64,000 bases of DNA from Mesorhizobium wenxiniae (lineage in GTDB: Bacteria > Pseudomonadota > Alphaproteobacteria > Rhizobiales > Rhizobiaceae). The translations under genes were made by a program, and so were the position numbers. The stretch is taken from NCBI RefSeq assembly GCF_002284535.1, contig NZ_NPKH01000020.1:930001-994000 (forward strand). The letters are read 5' to 3'. Below the pieces are notes generated by a model. It had not been told where the DNA came from and made no database searches. It saw only the letters and a program-made list of their open reading frames with translations. Below are positions 1 to 7,542 of the stretch, piece after piece (positions within the stretch are counted from its first letter, which is position 1; every line of letters starts with the position of its first letter).

Positions 1-38
1 AATGCCGTCACGGCAGCACGGCTGGCCGGGCGAGCGGT

Positions 39-68
39 AAAAAACCGGCTGCGATTGCTCACAGCCGG
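39..68 (-). terminator. Intrinsic terminator of the TPR gene
   Basis: Read on the minus strand, a perfect 7-bp stem (CCGGCTG / CAGCCGG, positions 62-68 and 45-51) with a 10-nt loop is followed at once by a run of T (plus-strand A run at 39-44). It lies 26 bases past the stop codon of the minus-strand TPR gene, as a Rho-independent terminator should. Confidence 0.8.
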
Positions 69-93
69 AGTGAGGAGCGTTTTGGGCTTCGAA

Positions 94-636
94 TCAGCTC
101 TTCATGAAACGGTCTATCTGCTCAGACAGCATGCCGTATTCACGAGATCCCTTGCCGGTGCGCTTCTCGATCTCGCGCAGCTGTTCCCGGGCACCGGCGA
201 GATCGCCGATCTGCAGATGCGCCTCGCCGAGATATTCACGTACCAGCGTATAATCAGGATCGATGCGCAGCGCTTCCTCATAATAGCCGAGACCGACGGT
301 GACGCGTCCGGAATGGCGGTGCGAGTAGCCGAGGTAGTTGAGGATGCGAGGGTCTTCCTTGTCTGCAGCCAGGCTGAGCACCGCAATCGCCTCGTCATAA
401 CGTCCGGCCATCGCCAGCGCGCGGCCGGCTTCATAGATGTTGTCGTCGTCCAGCATGCCTTGCTTCGGTGCCACGCATTTTTGCTTCTTCTTGTCCCAGA
501 CCATGCCTTTCTTACACTGCGTGACGGTCTGGTTGCCGCCGCCGCCACCTCCACCTTCACCGGCCGAAAACACCGGAACAGCAAACAGCGGCAGGGCGGC
601 AACCGCCAGAACCTGGATCAGCAATCGTCTGCGCAT
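94..636 (-). CDS. Exported TPR-repeat protein
   Basis: A secreted or periplasmic tetratricopeptide protein of 180 residues. The N-terminus (MRRRLLIQVLAVAALPLFAVP) is a signal peptide, followed by a run of eight Gly and a short Cys-X15-Cys motif (QCKKGMVWDKKKQKCV). The C-terminal ~120 residues form about three TPR units (EAGRALAMAGRYDEAIAVL; YLGYSHRHSGRVTVGLGYYEEALRIDP; YLGEAHLQIGDLAGAREQL). TPRs are protein-protein scaffolds; no partner is evident. The start was placed at the ATG behind an AAGGAGA ribosome site rather than 57 bases upstream. It is divergent from the DUF3775 gene and ends at a strong terminator. The specific function is unknown. Confidence 0.8.
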   Translation of the reverse strand: MRRRLLIQVLAVAALPLFAVPVFSAGEGGGGGGGNQTVTQCKKGMVWDKKKQKCVAPKQGMLDDDNIYEAGRALAMAGRYDEAIAVLSLAADKEDPRILNYLGYSHRHSGRVTVGLGYYEEALRIDPDYTLVREYLGEAHLQIGDLAGAREQLREIEKRTGKGSREYGMLSEQIDRFMKS

Positions 637-818
637 CGGACTCTCCTTGAAGCATGACAATGCAAGACTAACGCCGGGCAAAAGCCGTTTCATCCCGGAA
701 AAAAGTCATGGCCATTGAACGCTTTTTGAACGGTCCGCGCCAGTCGGAAAATAGAAGTGCCGAACATGACGTGACGAGCGCTGCAAATTCGCTATCATCC
801 AGCAAACGGCAACGGAGT

Positions 819-1259
819 ATGCGGAGAAAGCCAGTGCAGCGGCGCCTTGAAAAGGAATGGGAGCTTTCGATCGGTCCCGACACCGTGCGCCTGTTCATCC
901 TCAAGGCGAAGGCGCTGAGCGCCGCCGTCAACGAAGACTATGCCGATGGCGCCGAGCACGAGGTCGAACTCGACGGCGAGGCGCATGACAATCATCATCA
1001 TGACGGTCTCGTCGAGGAAAGTTCCGAAAACCTCACCGAAGAAGAATTGCGCGAACTGATCAACGACCTCAATGTCGACGAGGCGGCCGAACTGGTCGCC
1101 CTGGCCTGGGTTGGACGCGGCGACTATGACGCCTCGGAATGGGCCGACGCGCTGGCGGCCGCGCGCGAGCGCGCCAACAAGCGCACGGCGAAATATCTGC
1201 TCGGCATGCCGCTCTTGGCCGACTGGCTGGAGGAAGGGCTGGAAGCGATCGGTGCGTAA
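819..1259 (+). CDS. DUF3775 domain protein
   Basis: A soluble, acidic 146-residue protein of unknown function. It matches my memory of the DUF3775 family, a small alphaproteobacterial family: the start LSIGPDTVRLFILKAKALSA and the end EAAELVALAWVGRGDYDASEWADAL...YLLGMPLLADWLEEGL. A His-rich patch (HDNHHHD) and a Glu-rich segment lie in the middle. The start was chosen at the ATG preceded by GGAG at 814-817; a GTG at 834 is an alternative. The gene stands alone between the divergent TPR gene and the first extensin-like gene. Confidence 0.75.
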   Translation: MRRKPVQRRLEKEWELSIGPDTVRLFILKAKALSAAVNEDYADGAEHEVELDGEAHDNHHHDGLVEESSENLTEEELRELINDLNVDEAAELVALAWVGRGDYDASEWADALAAARERANKRTAKYLLGMPLLADWLEEGLEAIGA

Positions 1260-1334
1260 CACCGCGGTTACCGTTCGTGATCGGCCAAAACCCTCGTTCA
1301 GGCAACTTCCGCATTCGCTCACCGTTAACGGCGA

Positions 1335-2330
1335 ATGGCGGCGCTGACCCCTCCCACATTGATCAGATTGGCCACATTGATCAGATTGGCCGGATTGAAC
1401 AGATTGGCGTTGTCTTTGGCGGCGGCGATGCTGTCCGCAGGATCGGCCCTGGCCCAAGCTCCGGAATTGCCTGAAACCGTGCCTGTCCCGGAGCTCAATC
1501 AGCCGCAACCAGCGCAAGAAGCCGCGCCTGCCGACGTGCCGATCCCCGAACCGCGCCCTGCGGATGGGCCAAAGCCTGATCAACCTGCGACCGACAAAAT
1601 GGACCAGCAGGACCAGCATAAGGAAGCCCGGCCGGAGCCGCCGGCAATCGCTCCAACGCCGAGCGAAAAGCCCGCCGAGGCCGAACCACCGGCCGCCACC
1701 CCGAAACCACCGGAGAAGCCGGCGCAAGCGCAGGAGAAAGAAATCCCTCCCGACCCGCGCTCGGCCTCTGTGCCGCAGGAAAATATGCCGGACGAGGAAC
1801 TTGCTTGCCGGAGGCGGCTGAAGTCGATGGGTGTCGACTTCGAGGAACGCAAGGCCGAGCACGATGCGGCGGTCGGCTGCTCTATCCCCTATCCGATCGC
1901 GCTGAAGACGCTGGGCAAGTCATTGGATATCCACCCCGAAACCGAGCTGAACTGCCAGATGGCCGAGGCCGCCGCGCGCTTCGCTGCCAATACCATCCAG
2001 CCGGCGGCCAAGGCCGAACTCGGCGCCAATCTCAAGTCGGTCGGCCAGGCATCCGCCTATGTCTGCCGGCCGCGCCACGGCGGAGGGAAACTGTCCGAGC
2101 ACGCTTTCGGCAATGCGCTCGATATCGCGAGCTTCACCTTGTCGAACGGGAGAAGGATCGACGTCGGCCCAGTGCCGCCGGAAAAGGACGCGAAATTCCT
2201 GAACGCGGTGCGCAAGGCAGCCTGCGGACCGTTCAAGACCGTGCTAGGCCCGGGCAGCGATACGGATCATTCGCAGCATCTCCATCTCGATCTTGCACCG
2301 CGCCGCAACGGCGGCGCCTTCTGCCAGTGA
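1335..2330 (+). CDS. Extensin-like C-terminal domain protein (copy 1)
   Basis: A 331-residue exported protein. A long n-region precedes a signal peptide ending ALA-QA near residue 40. Residues 45-150 are a low-complexity Pro/Glu/Ala segment likely to span the periplasm or bind the wall. From about residue 155 comes the extensin-like domain (PF06904 type): paired Cys residues (ELACRRRLKSMGVDF, AVGCSIPYP, LNCQMAEAAARF, YVCRPR), the LSEHAFGNALDIASF motif and GPGSDTDHSQHLHLDLAPR. The His/Asp pattern resembles LAS-type (MepA/VanY-like) metallopeptidases. Substrate unknown. A second member follows at 2525. The start is uncertain because the upstream part is built of 18-bp repeats. Confidence 0.85.
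   Translation: MAALTPPTLIRLATLIRLAGLNRLALSLAAAMLSAGSALAQAPELPETVPVPELNQPQPAQEAAPADVPIPEPRPADGPKPDQPATDKMDQQDQHKEARPEPPAIAPTPSEKPAEAEPPAATPKPPEKPAQAQEKEIPPDPRSASVPQENMPDEELACRRRLKSMGVDFEERKAEHDAAVGCSIPYPIALKTLGKSLDIHPETELNCQMAEAAARFAANTIQPAAKAELGANLKSVGQASAYVCRPRHGGGKLSEHAFGNALDIASFTLSNGRRIDVGPVPPEKDAKFLNAVRKAACGPFKTVLGPGSDTDHSQHLHLDLAPRRNGGAFCQ
1359..1412 (+). repeat. 18-bp tandem repeat (3 units) in the extensin-like signal region
   Basis: Three head-to-tail 18-bp units: TTGATCAGATTGGCCACA, TTGATCAGATTGGCCGGA, and a diverged TTGAACAGATTGGCGTTG. The first two differ at two positions. The length is a multiple of three, so the repeat adds LIRLAT / LIRLAG / LNRLAL to the basic n-region of the signal peptide without shifting the frame. 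Confidence 0.85.
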
Positions 2331-2407
2331 CGACCGACATGCGCGCCGCAATTTGGCCGCAGCCGTAAACGCGGCCGCTGATTTTTCCTTTACTCTTGGC
2401 GGTTAAG

Positions 2408-2486
2408 CTCTGTCTCATCTGATCATGAGCCCGAAAAGTGGGATCCGGTTTTCGGAGAATGATCATGATCAAACATCGAGACAGAG
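2408..2486. repeat. Intergenic palindromic repeat (CCGAAAA...TTTTCGG family)
   Basis: A nested inverted repeat between the two extensin-like genes. The outer arms CTCTGTCTC (2408-2416) and GAGACAGAG (2478-2486) are exact complements; the inner arms CCGAAAA (2431-2437) and TTTTCGG (2449-2455) flank GTGGGATCCG, and ATCATGA/TCATGAT blocks lie between. The core resembles the element at 43468-43514. It would form a long hairpin if transcribed. Confidence 0.75.
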
Positions 2487-2524
2487 CCTGATCGGGACCA
2501 GGCTCGGGGACAGGGATCTTGTCG

Positions 2525-3325
2525 ATGGCCGGGATATTTCGCGCCGCGCTTATCGCCGTGCGGCAAACCAGACGCGCGCGCATGATTCCCGGCTCGCTTG
2601 CCATCGCAGCGATCTCGGCATGCACCACCGGCAGCGTACTTTCGCTGGAACCGGCCGTCGATGTCGGAAGCCAGACATCAGCCGTTCCGAACTACGCGGG
2701 CATGCAGCGCCTCGTCCCCTCCAACCCATACATGACCGCCGCCTATCCGCGCATGGACGAGCCGATGGCGCCAACCGAACAGATGCCGGCCAGCGAGGTC
2801 GACTGCCGCAAGGAATTGAAGCGCCTGGGCGTCGTCTACACCGACCTTGCGCCGATCCGCGAAGGCCAGTGCGGCATCGACTATCCAGTCAAGGTCTCGG
2901 CTATCGGCAGCATCGGGATGAAGCCGGCCGCGACACTGACCTGCGACATGGCCGCCACCTTCGCCGGCTGGACCAGGAATGAACTCGTGCCCTCCGCCCG
3001 CTGGCGTTATTTCTCCGGCGTCAAGACCATTCGCCAGGGCTCGAGCTATTCCTGCCGCAGGATCGCCGGCGAAGGCGTGCTGTCGGAGCACGGCAAGGGC
3101 AACGCCCTCGACGTCATGAGCATCGAGCTCGGCAATGGCAAAGATATCGACGTGCGCAAGCCCGGCCTATTCGCCTTCCGCACGCGCGGCTTCCTCAACA
3201 CTGTGCGCGCCGACGGCTGTGAGTATTTCACCACTGTGCTCGGCCCCGGCTACAATTACGATCACCGCAACCATTTCCATTTCGACATCAAGAACCGTAA
3301 GAACGGCTACCGCGCCTGCCGCTGA
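2525..3325 (+). CDS. Extensin-like C-terminal domain protein (copy 2), probable lipoprotein
   Basis: A 266-residue paralogue of the upstream extensin-like protein. The N-terminus reads IPGSLAIAAISACTTGS, with a plausible lipobox (ISA-C), so it is probably lipidated, unlike copy 1. The domain shows the same landmarks: VDCRKELKRLGVVYTDL, GQCGIDYPVKV, LTCDMAATFAGW, YSCRR, LSEHGKGNALDVMSI and GPGYNYDHRNHFHFDI. The long Pro-rich linker of copy 1 is missing. A TTG two codons upstream is another possible start. Role inferred only from the family: envelope or cell-wall related, possibly metal-dependent hydrolysis. Confidence 0.82.
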   Translation: MAGIFRAALIAVRQTRRARMIPGSLAIAAISACTTGSVLSLEPAVDVGSQTSAVPNYAGMQRLVPSNPYMTAAYPRMDEPMAPTEQMPASEVDCRKELKRLGVVYTDLAPIREGQCGIDYPVKVSAIGSIGMKPAATLTCDMAATFAGWTRNELVPSARWRYFSGVKTIRQGSSYSCRRIAGEGVLSEHGKGNALDVMSIELGNGKDIDVRKPGLFAFRTRGFLNTVRADGCEYFTTVLGPGYNYDHRNHFHFDIKNRKNGYRACR

Positions 3326-3413
3326 GCCCAAGCGATGCCCACTGCCCAAGTTCTGCGCCGCCGCGTAGAATGACGCCGCATAAGGTGATGCCGTATCGCC
3401 TGGGTGGTATCTC

Positions 3414-4121
3414 GTGAGCCGACGAAGCCTTCGACGACGCGCAACGATCTGGCTGGTGGCGTTCTGTGCCGGCTATCTCGTGCTCGCCTATTTCGCCGCA
3501 CCGGAATTCTGGACCCTGCGGGACCGCAACTTCCGAACGCAGCGCTTCGAGATGGTGACACACACGCCGCAGGGCATTGCGGGCGATCCGATCAATGTCG
3601 GCCTCGTCGGTACCAAAAAAGAGCTGGTCCACGCCTTCGCCGTCGCCGGATGGGACACGGCCGACGCCCTCACGCTGAAGACCGCGATCGAGATCGGCGA
3701 AAGCGTGCTGTTCGATCGGCCCTATCCCGACGCGCCGGTCAGCCGGTTGTTATTCGAAGGCCGTGCACAGGATCTCGCCTTCGAGAAGCCGGTCGGCGAC
3801 AGTGCCGACCGGCGTCATCACGTCCGCTTCTGGCAGACAGATGCGACCGGAGACGATGGCCGGCCGCTCTGGCTGGGTGCGGCAAGCTTCGATCGCGGCG
3901 TCGGCCTCAGCCACGACACCGGCGCGATCACCCACCATATCGGTCCCGACATCGACGCCGAGCGCGACTTCCTGATCCGGGACCTTTCTGCCTCAGGCAT
4001 GCTGATCTTGACCAGCGAGATATCAGGCATCGGTGCGACAAAGACCGGGCGCAATGGCGGCGGTGATCCCTATTTCACCGACGGCAAGGCGGTGGTGGGC
4101 GTGCTGCTGCAGTTGCCGTAG
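3414..4121 (+). CDS. LssY C-terminal domain protein
   Basis: A 235-residue membrane-anchored protein with one N-terminal transmembrane segment (TIWLVAFCAGYLVLAYFAA). The rest matches the LssY C-terminal family as I know it: DPINVGLVGTKKELVHAFAVAGW, LFEGRAQDLAFEK, HHVRFWQTD, PLWLGAASFDRGVGLSH, THHIGPDIDAERDFL. The domain is found alone or fused to DedA/PAP2 proteins; its biochemical role is not established. The start is GTG, with only a weak GGGTGG ribosome site. It lies 88 bases after the second extensin-like gene. Confidence 0.75.
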   Translation: MSRRSLRRRATIWLVAFCAGYLVLAYFAAPEFWTLRDRNFRTQRFEMVTHTPQGIAGDPINVGLVGTKKELVHAFAVAGWDTADALTLKTAIEIGESVLFDRPYPDAPVSRLLFEGRAQDLAFEKPVGDSADRRHHVRFWQTDATGDDGRPLWLGAASFDRGVGLSHDTGAITHHIGPDIDAERDFLIRDLSASGMLILTSEISGIGATKTGRNGGGDPYFTDGKAVVGVLLQLP

Positions 4122-4278
4122 GCGCAAGACGAGCCGCTGGCCTCCGGCTCATCGTCGCCCTGATCGAGCATTTTTCGTCGCCACCATGGGATGCCGTGTG
4201 AGATGGTTGCGCCCCGCCGCCATGAAAAATGACGTCCATCTATTTTCGAAGACCTCACCGCAATGCTATTGACCCCTC

Positions 4279-5589
4279 ATGCTTTACGCTGAAATCGCTA
4301 TCGTGGTCGTCCTCATCTGCGTGAACGGCCTTCTGGCAATGTCCGAGCTTGCCATCGTCTCGTCACGGCCTGCCCGCCTCATGGCGATGATCGACCGCAA
4401 CGTGACGGGTGCCGGACGCGCCTTGGCGCTCGGTTCCAATCCAGGCAAATTCCTGTCGTCCGTGCAGATCGGCATCACCCTGGTCGGTGTTTTGTCAGGC
4501 GCCTTTTCCGGCGCCACGCTCGGTGAGCGGCTGTCCGTGTTCCTGGCATCGACCGGCATCCGCGAAAGCCTTGCCGACCCGATCGGCGTCGGCATCGTCG
4601 TCGCCCTCATCACCTACTTCTCGCTCATCATCGGCGAACTGGTGCCCAAGCAGATCGCGCTGCGCGATCCCGAACGCGTCGCCGCCAGGGTTGCTCCGGC
4701 GATGACCATCCTTGCCACCGTCTCGGCGCCGCTGGTCTTCCTGCTCGACATTTCCGGCCGCGCTATGCTCTGGCTGCTCGGCCAGCGCGGTGAAAGCGAG
4801 GAGAAGGTCACCGACGAGGAGATCAAGATGCTGGTCGCGGAGGCCGAGCATCACGGCACCATCGAATCCGACGAGCGGCGCATGATCGCCGGCGTTATGC
4901 GGCTCGGCGACCGCGCCGTCCGCGCGGTGATGACGCCGCGCACCGAGGTCGACTGGATCAACCTGCAGTCCGATGACGTGGCGACCCGCAAGCTCTTGAT
5001 GGAGACCCAGCATTCGCGCCTGCCAGCCGGCGATGGCAGTGTCGACGCCATGATCGGCGTCGTCCAGACCCGCGACGTGCTGGCCGCGATGCTTGGCGGT
5101 CGCGCACTCGACCCGCGCCGGCACGTACGCACCGCTCCCATCGTCCATGACCAGGCCGACGCGCTGGATGTCCTTTCGACACTCAAGGGATCCAACGTGC
5201 CGATGGCGCTGGTCCATGACGAATACGGCCATTTCGAAGGCATTGTCACCCCGGCGGACATACTGGAAGCTATCACCGGCGTCTTCCGGGCGGACCTCGA
5301 CGCCGGCGACGAGGAAAACGCCGTCAAGCGCGAGGACGGCTCATGGCTGCTCGCCGGCTACATGCAGGCCGACGAGATGGCGGACGTTCTCGGCATCGAC
5401 CTGCCCGAGAACCGCGACTACGAGACTGTCGCCGGTTACGTGCTGTCGCACCTGCACCATCTGCCGACGACCGGCGAATGCGTGGACGCGCAGGGCTGGC
5501 GCTTCGAGGTCGTCGACCTCGACGGCCGCCGCATCGACAAGCTCATCGCCACGCGCCTGCCCGGCGGCCATCGCGAAATCGTGCGCTAA
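4279..5589 (+). CDS. Hemolysin C/CorC family CNNM-CBS membrane protein
   Basis: A 436-residue protein of the HlyC/CorC (TlyC, MpfA-like) family. Order: DUF21/CNNM membrane domain (about residues 1-190; NGLLAMSELAIVSSRPARL, GITLVGVLSGAFSGATLGERL, VALITYFSLIIGELVPKQIAL), a CBS pair (about 205-330; RAVMTPRTEVDWINL, VPMALVHDEYGHFEGIVTPADILEAI) and a CorC_HlyC C-terminal domain (about 345-425; DGSWLLAGYMQADEMADVLGIDLP). Relatives are implicated in Mg2+/Co2+ export; the CBS pair usually binds adenine nucleotides. It is not a proven hemolysin. It is a stand-alone gene with a weak ribosome site. Confidence 0.88.
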   Translation: MLYAEIAIVVVLICVNGLLAMSELAIVSSRPARLMAMIDRNVTGAGRALALGSNPGKFLSSVQIGITLVGVLSGAFSGATLGERLSVFLASTGIRESLADPIGVGIVVALITYFSLIIGELVPKQIALRDPERVAARVAPAMTILATVSAPLVFLLDISGRAMLWLLGQRGESEEKVTDEEIKMLVAEAEHHGTIESDERRMIAGVMRLGDRAVRAVMTPRTEVDWINLQSDDVATRKLLMETQHSRLPAGDGSVDAMIGVVQTRDVLAAMLGGRALDPRRHVRTAPIVHDQADALDVLSTLKGSNVPMALVHDEYGHFEGIVTPADILEAITGVFRADLDAGDEENAVKREDGSWLLAGYMQADEMADVLGIDLPENRDYETVAGYVLSHLHHLPTTGECVDAQGWRFEVVDLDGRRIDKLIATRLPGGHREIVR

Positions 5590-5651
5590 CAATCAACACG
5601 ATGTATGGGCCTGTTCGCAAGCAGGAATGAGCCTGTTCCGGTTAGGGTGTC

Positions 5652-6317
5652 CTAATGGTGGTGCCCGTCCTGCTCCGGCAAGGATATCCCGAAAACCCGC
5701 ACCAAATCGGCGACCTGTTCCGGCGATAGGTAGCGGGGATTGAGGCCGCGCAACAGCAGATAGAGCTTTGCGGTTTCTTCCAGCTCCTCGGTAGCGAATA
5801 CGGCGGCCTCGAGCGTTTCGCCCGCGACCACGGGACCGTGGTTTGCCAGCAGCACTGAGGAGTAGCGCCCGGCGAGGCCCTTGATCGCAGCGACAACCGC
5901 CGGGTCGCCTGGGCGATGATAGGACACCAGCGCGGTTTGTCCGGCGCGCATCAGGTAGTAGGGCGTCATCGGCGGCAGCACCGCCTTGGAATCTATTTCC
6001 GGCAGCATGGAAAGGGCGACTGCGTGGGTCGAGTGCAGGTGCACGATGGCGCGCGCCTCTGCCCTCGTCTGATAGAGCGCAGTATGCAATGGAATTTCCT
6101 TGGTCGGCGCATCGCCAGACGTCAGCCTGCCTTGCGCATCGAGGCGGGAAATTCGGGCAGGATCCAGGAATCCTAGCGAGGCATTCGTGGGAGTGACCAG
6201 CCAGCCCCCATCATCGAGCCGCAGGCTGATATTGCCTGACGATCCCGGCGTCAGCCCGCGCTCGAACAACGAACGTCCGAAGCGGCAGATATCGTCCCTC
6301 AGCTTGGTTTCAGTCAC
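5652..6317 (-). CDS. otnC: 3-oxo-tetronate 4-phosphate decarboxylase (class II aldolase)
   Basis: A class II aldolase/adducin-family protein of 221 residues. Family marks: GLTPGSSGNISLR, the phosphate-binding TPTNASLG, acid EIPLHTALY and metal-binding His pairs (IVHLHSTHAVALS; ANHGPVV; terminal HHH). In the tetronate pathway OtnC decarboxylates 3-oxo-tetronate 4-phosphate to dihydroxyacetone phosphate and CO2. The assignment rests on the family plus the neighbouring otnI, otnK and ltnD. It overlaps the upstream LacI gene by 4 bases (ATGA), so regulator and decarboxylase form a minus-strand operon divergent from the rest. A fuculose-phosphate-type aldolase is the main alternative. Confidence 0.85.
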   Translation of the reverse strand: MTETKLRDDICRFGRSLFERGLTPGSSGNISLRLDDGGWLVTPTNASLGFLDPARISRLDAQGRLTSGDAPTKEIPLHTALYQTRAEARAIVHLHSTHAVALSMLPEIDSKAVLPPMTPYYLMRAGQTALVSYHRPGDPAVVAAIKGLAGRYSSVLLANHGPVVAGETLEAAVFATEELEETAKLYLLLRGLNPRYLSPEQVADLVRVFGISLPEQDGHHH

Positions 6318-7330
6318 GTCGTCGCCCCTTCAATCAGCTCGAACCCGATATCGACCACTGCGGATGGCCCATCGGAGCAGACGAGCCGTGCTCCGATCTC
6401 ACCGACGGTCACTCGCGGCGTCAGGATGGTCGAAAGTGGCTGCGGCGCACTTCTGGCTACATCGAGACCGTTGTAGCCGAAGATCGCCAGCCGGTCCGGT
6501 ATCGTGATGCCGTGGGCGAGACAGTGGAAATAGCCGCCGATCGCCATGTCGTCGTTGGAGAAGTAAACCGCATCCAGATCGGGACACCGCTCCAGCAATC
6601 GAGCCAGCCCGTCGCGCCCGGCTTCGATCGAAGATGCGGCACGAATGATTTCTTCTCCGATGATGCTCAGCCCGGCTTCGCCCAGGGCCGCACGAAACGC
6701 TGCGAAACGCTTGGCCGCGCGGAGGTCCAGGCTGAGGTCGTGGCCGACGTAGCCGATGCAGCGATAGCCGCGCGACATCAAATGCTGAGCGCTCACCCGG
6801 CCTGCCTTGCGGTTGGAAAAGCCCACGACGATGTCGATGCCCTCTCCATCGGTATCGAGCAATTCGGCCACTCTGATTCGGGCGTTCCGCAGCATCGCTC
6901 CGGTGCGCTCGGTGTGCTCGAGCCCCGCTACCATCATCCCGGCTGGGCGCCAGCTGAGGAGTGACTCGATGACGCTCTCCTCTCGCTCCGGATCGTAGTC
7001 GGTCACCGCGACGACAGGTTGGAAGCCGGCGCCGACCAGTACCGTATTGGCGCCGCGCAGCACATCCGGAAAGACGATGTTGCTTAGCGAGGGAATGACG
7101 ACACCGACGAGCTTGGACCCCATGGAGGCCAGGGTTCCCGCGATCCGGTTTGGCACATAGCCGAGGCTCCGCGCGGCAGTGAGTACGCTCTCGCGTGTCT
7201 TGGTCGAGAAGGAACCATGCCCTCGCAACACGCGCGAGGCGGTGCTTTCGCCGACGCCAGCCGCGCGCGCGACGTCAGTGAGGGTTATCATCGCGCCGGT
7301 TTGCGTACCGTCTTCTGCTTCGCTCTGCAT
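6314..7330 (-). CDS. LacI-family regulator of the L-threonate cluster
   Basis: A LacI/GalR regulator of 338 residues. The N-terminal HTH (ITLTDVARAAGVGESTASRVLRG) is followed by the hinge (RIAGTLASMGSKLVGVVIPSL) and a periplasmic-binding-protein-like effector domain. It is transcribed with otnC and divergently from the MFS transporter. Three copies of a LacI-style palindrome start about 85 bases upstream of its start codon, so autorepression plus repression of the divergent operon is likely, with a four-carbon sugar acid or pathway intermediate as inducer (inference). The start was set at the first ATG near the HTH; a second ATG 39 bases further in is possible. Confidence 0.87.
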   Translation of the reverse strand: MQSEAEDGTQTGAMITLTDVARAAGVGESTASRVLRGHGSFSTKTRESVLTAARSLGYVPNRIAGTLASMGSKLVGVVIPSLSNIVFPDVLRGANTVLVGAGFQPVVAVTDYDPEREESVIESLLSWRPAGMMVAGLEHTERTGAMLRNARIRVAELLDTDGEGIDIVVGFSNRKAGRVSAQHLMSRGYRCIGYVGHDLSLDLRAAKRFAAFRAALGEAGLSIIGEEIIRAASSIEAGRDGLARLLERCPDLDAVYFSNDDMAIGGYFHCLAHGITIPDRLAIFGYNGLDVARSAPQPLSTILTPRVTVGEIGARLVCSDGPSAVVDIGFELIEGATT

Positions 7331-7415
7331 TCCGGTTTCTCGGCTCGATGCGTCGGTACGACTCCAATTCCTGACGCTTCTTTTGTCACATTCCAGCGCC
7401 GCACTCAACAGGATT

Positions 7416-7484
7416 TGGCAGCGCTGCCACTTTTCGTTTGGCAGCGCTGCCATTCTCGTGCTATGGGCTATGCAAGCGCTGCCA
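7416..7484. promoter_or_regulatory. Three LacI-family operators in the divergent promoter
   Basis: TGGCAGCGCTGCCA, a perfect 14-bp palindrome with the CG centre typical of LacI-family sites, occurs exactly at 7416-7429 and 7439-7452. A third copy at 7471-7484 (TGCAAGCGCTGCCA) has two mismatches in one arm. Centre spacings are 23 and 32 bp. They lie between the LacI gene and the MFS gene and so can control both directions. Confidence 0.85.
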
Positions 7485-7542
7485 AAATTCAGCCAGGCGC
7501 GTGAGACCTGAGGGACCACCGCTACGTTATGGGAGGACACAG

